Below are positions 59,857 to 64,000 of a stretch of DNA of 64,000 nucleotides, one piece after another. Position numbers and translations under genes: made by a program. This DNA comes from Actinoallomurus spadix (GTDB lineage: Bacteria; Actinomycetota; Actinomycetes; Streptosporangiales; Streptosporangiaceae): contig NZ_JAMXMX010000001.1 of the NCBI RefSeq assembly GCF_024055725.1, forward strand, positions 124,001-188,000, in the 5' to 3' direction. Every line of letters begins with the position of its first letter. The stretch's first letter is position 1. The notes beneath the pieces are model-generated. The model was not told the origin of the DNA. It made no database searches and worked only from the letters and a program-made list of their open reading frames with translations.

Positions 59857-60853
59857 CGGTCTCGCCGTAGGCGTCGATCGTCGTCTCCTTGGCGTCGTGC
59901 ATGTCGTAGACGGCGAACTGGTCCACACCGAGGGCCCGCAGCCGCCGGAGCCGGTCGACGTGGGCCTCGGCCGGGCCGATCAGGCAGAACCGGTCGACGA
60001 TCTCGTCCGGGACGAACGCGGTGTCCGGGTTGCCGGCCCGGCCGTGGTGGGCGTAGTCGTAGCCCTGCCGGGCCTTGATGTAGTCGGTCAGCTCCGCGGG
60101 CACCACGGAGGACGACTCGCCGTACCTGCTCACGAGGTCGGCGACGTGGTTGCCGACCATGCCGCCGAACCACCGGCACTGGTCGCGGGCGTGCGCCAGG
60201 GTCCCGGGCGCGTCGTCGCCGGTGACGTACGCCGGGGCGGCGACGCAGATCGTGACGTCGGCGGGGTCACGGCCGGCGGCCACCGCGGCGTCCCGGACGG
60301 CCTTGACCATCCACTCGGTGAGGTAGACGTCGGCGAGCTGGAGGATGAAGCCGTCGGCCTTCGCGCCGGCGAGGGCGAGGGCCTTCGGCCCGTACGCCGC
60401 CGTCCAGACCGGCAGCCGGGCGCCCTCCTCGATCCACGGGATGCGGATGGGCGTGCCGCCGATCACCGCCGTACGTCCCTCGGCGAGCTCCCGGATGGCG
60501 TGCACGGCCTCCCCGAGCACGGCGAGGGTGTTCGGCCGGCGGCCGGCCACGCGCATCGCGGAGTCGCCCCGGCCGATGCCGCAGATCGTGCGGCCGCCGA
60601 ACATCGAGTTGAGGGTGGCGAACGTCGAGGCGGTGACCTCCCAGGTGCGGGTGGCCGGGTTCGTGACCATCGGGCCGACGATCAGGTGCTCGGTCCGCGC
60701 GAGGATCTGGCTGTAGATCACGAACGGTTCCTGCCACAGCACCGCGGAGTCGAACGTCCAGCCGTGGGTGAATCCGCGTTCCTCGGCGCGGCGCATCAGT
60801 TCGACGACGGCCGAGGCGGGCGGATCGGTCTGCAGGACGAGTCCGAAGTCCAT
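59834..60853 (-). CDS. LLM-class F420-dependent oxidoreductase (hydantoinase-linked family)
   Basis: 339 aa, luciferase-like TIM barrel (MDFGLVLQTDPPASAVVELM, GRGDSAMRVAGRRPNT, IGPAEAHVDRLRRLRALGVD). It matches the family regularly found next to hydantoinase and dihydropyrimidinase genes. A redox step on the pyrimidine or hydantoin ring is inferred from context, not shown. 14 bp after the dihydropyrimidinase gene. Confidence 0.85.
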   Translation of the reverse strand: MDFGLVLQTDPPASAVVELMRRAEERGFTHGWTFDSAVLWQEPFVIYSQILARTEHLIVGPMVTNPATRTWEVTASTFATLNSMFGGRTICGIGRGDSAMRVAGRRPNTLAVLGEAVHAIRELAEGRTAVIGGTPIRIPWIEEGARLPVWTAAYGPKALALAGAKADGFILQLADVYLTEWMVKAVRDAAVAAGRDPADVTICVAAPAYVTGDDAPGTLAHARDQCRWFGGMVGNHVADLVSRYGESSSVVPAELTDYIKARQGYDYAHHGRAGNPDTAFVPDEIVDRFCLIGPAEAHVDRLRRLRALGVDQFAVYDMHDAKETTIDAYGETVIPALTA

Positions 60854-60867
60854 GAGGCGCGCCTTCC

Positions 60868-62274
60868 TCAGCCGGGGTACCGGCAGGTCTCGCGGGCGAC
60901 GAAGCGGCCGTGACCGGCCCGGCCGGTGTAGGAGCGGTCGTCGATGACGACCTCACCGCGGGACAGGACGGTCCGGACCCGGCCCGTAACGGTCCGCCCC
61001 TCGTACGCCGAGTAGTCGACGTTCATGTGGTGGGTCTCGGCGGACATGACCTGGATCGCGGCGGGGTCGTAGATGACGATGTCGGCGTCCGCGCCGGGCG
61101 CGATCGTGCCCTTGCGGGGATACAGGCCGAACATGCGCGCCGGGGCCGCGCAGGCGAGCTCGATCCAGCGGCGCCGCGAGATCCGGCCGTCGACCACCGC
61201 CTGGTGCAGCAGGTCCATGCGGTTCTCGACGCCCGGCAGCCCGTTGGGGATCTTGGAGAAGTCACCCCGGCCGAGCTCCTTCTGGCCCTTGAAGCAGAAG
61301 GGACAGTGGTCGGTGGAGACGACCTGCAGGTCGTCGGTCCGCAGGGCCCGCCAGAGGTGGGCCTGGTGCTCCCTCGGGCGCAGCGGCGTGGAGCAGACGT
61401 ACTTCGCGCCCTCGAAGTCCGGTGCGGCGAGGTCGTCGGCGGACAGGAAGAGGTACTGCGGGCAGGTCTCCCCGAAGACGGGCAGCCCGAGGTCACGGGC
61501 CTGGGCGAGCTCGGCGACGGCCTCCGTCGCGGACACGTGCACGACGTACAGCGGCGCCCCGGCCACCCGCGCGAGCTGGATCGCGCGGTGCGTCGCCTCG
61601 GCCTCCAGCAGCGCGTGGCGGACCTCGCCGTGGTGACGCGGGTCGGTACGGCCGGCGGCCAGGGCCTGCTCGACCAGCACGTCGATCGCGATGCCGTTCT
61701 CGGCGTGCATCATGACCAGCCCGCCGTTCCCGGCGGCGCGCTGCATCGCGCGCAGGATCCTGCCGTCGTCGCTGTAGAAGACGCCGGGGTAGGCCATGAA
61801 GAGCTTGAAGCTGGTGACGCCCTCGTCGACCAGGCCGTCCATCTCCTTCAGGGTGTCCGGGTTCACGTCGGAGAGGATCATGTGGAAGGCGTAGTCGATC
61901 GCGCAGTTCCCCTCGGCCTTGGCGTGCCAGGCGTCGAGGCCGGCCCGCAGCGACTCCCCTACGGTCTGCACGGCGAAGTCCACGATCGTGGTGGTGCCGC
62001 CCCACGCGGCGGCGCGGGTGCCGGTCTCGAAGGTGTCGGCGGCGAACGTCCCGCCGAACGGCATCTCCATGTGCGTGTGCGCGTCCACGCCGCCCGGGAT
62101 GACGTACCTGCCGGTGGCGTCGAGCACGCGGTCGGCGGACCCGGCCCAGGCACGCGCGACCTCGCTGTCGTGCGCGGCGAGCGCGGCGACCCGGCCCCCC
62201 TCGATGAGAACGTCGGTGTTCGCCTCGTCGGCGGCGGTGATCACCAGGCCGCCGCGGATCACGGTGGTCCCCAT
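60868..62274 (-). CDS. hydA: Dihydropyrimidinase / D-hydantoinase
   Basis: 468 aa, urease-fold amidohydrolase opening dihydropyrimidine or hydantoin rings. Metal site: HTH in DAHTHMEMPFGG, the carboxylated Lys in VTSFKLFMAY, His in MHAENG and YVVHVSATEA, and the Asp in STDHCPF. Co-directional with the upstream amidase, 12 bp apart. Its product N-carbamoyl-beta-amino acid is the substrate of the next enzyme. Confidence 0.93.
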   Translation of the reverse strand: MGTTVIRGGLVITAADEANTDVLIEGGRVAALAAHDSEVARAWAGSADRVLDATGRYVIPGGVDAHTHMEMPFGGTFAADTFETGTRAAAWGGTTTIVDFAVQTVGESLRAGLDAWHAKAEGNCAIDYAFHMILSDVNPDTLKEMDGLVDEGVTSFKLFMAYPGVFYSDDGRILRAMQRAAGNGGLVMMHAENGIAIDVLVEQALAAGRTDPRHHGEVRHALLEAEATHRAIQLARVAGAPLYVVHVSATEAVAELAQARDLGLPVFGETCPQYLFLSADDLAAPDFEGAKYVCSTPLRPREHQAHLWRALRTDDLQVVSTDHCPFCFKGQKELGRGDFSKIPNGLPGVENRMDLLHQAVVDGRISRRRWIELACAAPARMFGLYPRKGTIAPGADADIVIYDPAAIQVMSAETHHMNVDYSAYEGRTVTGRVRTVLSRGEVVIDDRSYTGRAGHGRFVARETCRYPG

Positions 62275-62286
62275 GGCCGGCTCCTC

Positions 62287-63129
62287 TCAGTCCTCGACGA
62301 GCGGGCCGTAGGCGTCCGGGCGGCGGTCCCGGTAGAACGCCCACTGCCGCCGGACCTCATCGATCAGGCCGAAGTCGAGGTCGCGGACGACCAGCTCCTC
62401 CTCCTTGCCGGAGGCCACGTCGCCGACGAACCGGCCGCGCGGGTCCACGAAGTAGCTGGTGCCGTAGAAGTCGTTGTCGCCGTACTCCTCCACGCCGACC
62501 CGGTTGATCGCGGCGACGAAGTACTCGTTGGCGACGGCCGCGGCCGGCTGCTCCAGCTTCCACAGGTACGACGACAGGCCCCGGTGCGTGGCCGACGGGT
62601 TGTAGACGAGCTGGGCGCCGGCCAGGCCGAGGGCGCGCCAGCCCTCCGGGAAGTGCCGGTCGTAGCAGATGTAGACGCCGACGCGGCCGACGGCCGTGTC
62701 GAACACCGGCCAGCCGAGGTTGCCGGGCCGGAAGTAGAACTTCTCCCAGAACCCCTCGACCTGCGGGATGTGATGCTTGCGGTACCTGCCGAGGAAGGCG
62801 CCGTCGGCGTCGATAACGGCGGCGGTGTTGTAGTAGACGCCCGGCTGCTCGATCTCGTAGACGGGGACGACCATCACCATGCCCAGCTCGCGGGCGAGGT
62901 CCCGCATGCGCCGCACGGTCGGGCCGTCCGGCACCGGCTCGGCCCACCGGTAGTGCTCGGCGTCCTGCACCTGGCAGAAGTACGGAGCGTTGAAGACCTC
63001 CTGGAAACCGATGACCTTCGCCCCCTGCGCGGCGGCCGCGCGAGCGTGCTCCGCGTGTTTGGCGATCATCGTCTCGGTGTCACCCGTCCAGGTCGCCTGG
63101 ACCAGGGCCGCGCGCACGATCGGGCTCAT
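62287..63129 (-). CDS. Nitrilase-superfamily N-carbamoyl amidase (beta-ureidopropionase-like)
   Basis: 280 aa with the Glu-Lys-Cys triad: E in GFQEVFNAPYF, K in RYRKHHIPQ, C in VYICYDRHFPEGWR. The C-terminal YDRHFPEGWRALGLAGAQL block is typical of beta-ureidopropionases. It releases ammonia and CO2 from N-carbamoyl-beta-alanine in the reductive pyrimidine pathway. First gene of the leftward cluster. Confidence 0.92.
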   Translation of the reverse strand: MSPIVRAALVQATWTGDTETMIAKHAEHARAAAAQGAKVIGFQEVFNAPYFCQVQDAEHYRWAEPVPDGPTVRRMRDLARELGMVMVVPVYEIEQPGVYYNTAAVIDADGAFLGRYRKHHIPQVEGFWEKFYFRPGNLGWPVFDTAVGRVGVYICYDRHFPEGWRALGLAGAQLVYNPSATHRGLSSYLWKLEQPAAAVANEYFVAAINRVGVEEYGDNDFYGTSYFVDPRGRFVGDVASGKEEELVVRDLDFGLIDEVRRQWAFYRDRRPDAYGPLVED

Positions 63130-63342
63130 CGGATCGTCCTCTCGGCGGAAGCGTGAGCGGCGCAGGGGAGGAACGGACTCCCTGCCCTCATGTCGGCTGA
63201 CGCTACGAGCCGCCCGGCGCGTCGTACAGTGCCACCGTGTAACGGGATCCGGCGCCCCCGTTGCACCTCGTCACCTGCGCCGACGCCGGCTCACGGGGAT
63301 CGCGGTGGCGATGGGCGGACCCCGTGTCGGCGCCCGCGGACG

Positions 63343-63386
63343 CCGCGGGGCCGCCGCCACCCGAACGGGTGGCGACGGCCCCGCGG
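63343..63386. terminator. Very long GC hairpin (20 of 21 paired)
   Basis: Arms 63343-63363 and 63366-63386 pair at 20 of 21 positions around AA. It lies 29 bp past the MFS stop and upstream of the pyrimidine operon promoter, so it probably insulates the two. Confidence 0.7.
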
Positions 63387-63414
63387 TCCGGCCCCGCCGG
63401 ACGTCCTCCGCCGG

Positions 63415-64000
63415 TCAGGCGGTGGCGGTGGCCTCCTGGGCCGGCGGCTGCTCGGCGACCTCCTCCCGCACTCCGCCCCGCAGGGCGACGAGGGCCAGCA
63501 CACAGGACACCAGCGCGGCCACCCCGCAGACGGCGAAGCCGATCGTGTAGCCGTGCCCGAGGGCGTCGAGCGCGAGGGGCGCCGCGCCGCCGGGCGGGGA
63601 GGAGGGCGGAACGGAGTTCACGGCGAGCGGCCCGCCCTCGGCGGCGACGTGCCCGGCGGCGGCCTTGACCGCCGGGCTGAGCGTCGAATGGGCCAGGTCC
63701 GCGGTGAACTGCGACGCGGCCCGGCTCAGCGCGACCGCGCCGATGACCGCGGGGCCCAGCGTGAACCCGAAGTCGCGCAGCAGGCTCGTCGCGGCGCTGG
63801 CCATGCCGGCGTAGTGGATCGGCACCGTGTTCACGGCGGTCGCGGTGATGGAGGAGACGGTCAGCGCGAAGCCGACACCCACCAGGCCCAGCGGCAGGAT
63901 CAGCGAGGTCAGCGCCCGGTCGGAGACGGGCAGGGTCGCGGCGATGAAGTCGCCGGCCGCCATGAGCGCCAGGCCGATCGTGAGGATCCAGCGGCCGGCC
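63415..64000 (-). CDS. MFS drug/solute transporter, 5'-partial at the window end
   Basis: C-terminal ~195 residues of a DHA2-like major facilitator: membrane helices (LTSLILPLGLVGVGFALTVS, YTIGFAVCGVAALVSCVLAL) and an intracellular MASAATSLLRDFGFTLGPA block. The frame is open at the right edge; ATG 63963 is internal, since family-like sequence (RWILTIGLALMAAGD) continues upstream. It may be an exporter unrelated to the pyrimidine cluster or its uptake system. Confidence 0.8.
   Translation of the reverse strand, partial: AGRWILTIGLALMAAGDFIAATLPVSDRALTSLILPLGLVGVGFALTVSSITATAVNTVPIHYAGMASAATSLLRDFGFTLGPAVIGAVALSRAASQFTADLAHSTLSPAVKAAAGHVAAEGGPLAVNSVPPSSPPGGAAPLALDALGHGYTIGFAVCGVAALVSCVLALVALRGGVREEVAEQPPAQEATATA

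Overview
The window is high-GC DNA with actinomycete codon use (third positions almost all G/C). F420-dependent (LLM-class) enzyme families, LacI/ROK-controlled sugar uptake operons, PASTA-type Ser/Thr kinases and a small actinobacterial AA10 oxygenase point to a soil Actinomycetota, probably Streptosporangiales or Streptomyces-like. The genus is not certain from sequence alone. No rRNA, tRNA or CRISPR array was seen.

Layout. (1) 1-6853: aerobic benzoyl-CoA degradation by the box pathway (boxC cut by the window edge, boxB) with an amidohydrolase, a gamma-carbonic-anhydrase-like PaaY relative, a two-module 3-hydroxyacyl-CoA dehydrogenase and an enoyl-CoA hydratase, in one tightly packed operon. 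(2) 7056-16881 plus 26132-29812: a mannoside/N-glycan type utilisation locus with a ribose-type ABC transporter, a LacI regulator, a secreted DUF4185-like protein, a GH92 mannosidase and a GH2 mannosidase-like enzyme. Five near-identical 14-bp palindromes (TGACAACGWTGTCA) in front of the transporter, the regulator and all three secreted-protein genes define a local regulon.

(3) 17028-25976: an 8.95-kb transposon splits that locus. It has TG...CA termini, perfect 25-bp terminal inverted repeats, a 5-bp CGTCG target duplication and arrays of a 23-bp-spaced GACAC-N4-GTGTC motif at both ends. It encodes a DDE transposase (D160, D232, E268, D-35-E), a TniB/TnsC-like AAA ATPase, an unrecognised 448-aa protein where TniQ would be expected, a helix-turn-helix protein and a divergent tyrosine recombinase beside a repeat cluster that looks like a resolution site. 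Cargo is an MFS transporter, a DeoR regulator and a HAD hydrolase. It landed between the two divergent promoters of the GH92 and GH2 genes and left both promoters and operators intact. This is the most unusual part of the window.

(4) 29820-50632: a ROK regulator, a secreted beta-helix protein, an aldo/keto reductase, a VOC protein and a WYL regulator, then two sugar ABC operons, one ending in a GH1 beta-glucosidase and one in a GH13 alpha-glucosidase with its own LacI regulator. An orphan Imm49-type immunity protein lies between them. Two decayed genes (AlkZ-like and Uma2-like) lie here. (5) 50730-57109: a DksA/TraR zinc-finger protein, two membrane Ser/Thr kinases, an AA10 lytic polysaccharide monooxygenase, a beta-carbonic anhydrase and small membrane proteins. 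(6) 57191-64000: an alpha/beta hydrolase, then a reductive pyrimidine/hydantoin catabolic cluster (PucR regulator, F420-type oxidoreductase, dihydropyrimidinase, beta-ureidopropionase-like nitrilase) and an MFS transporter cut by the window end.
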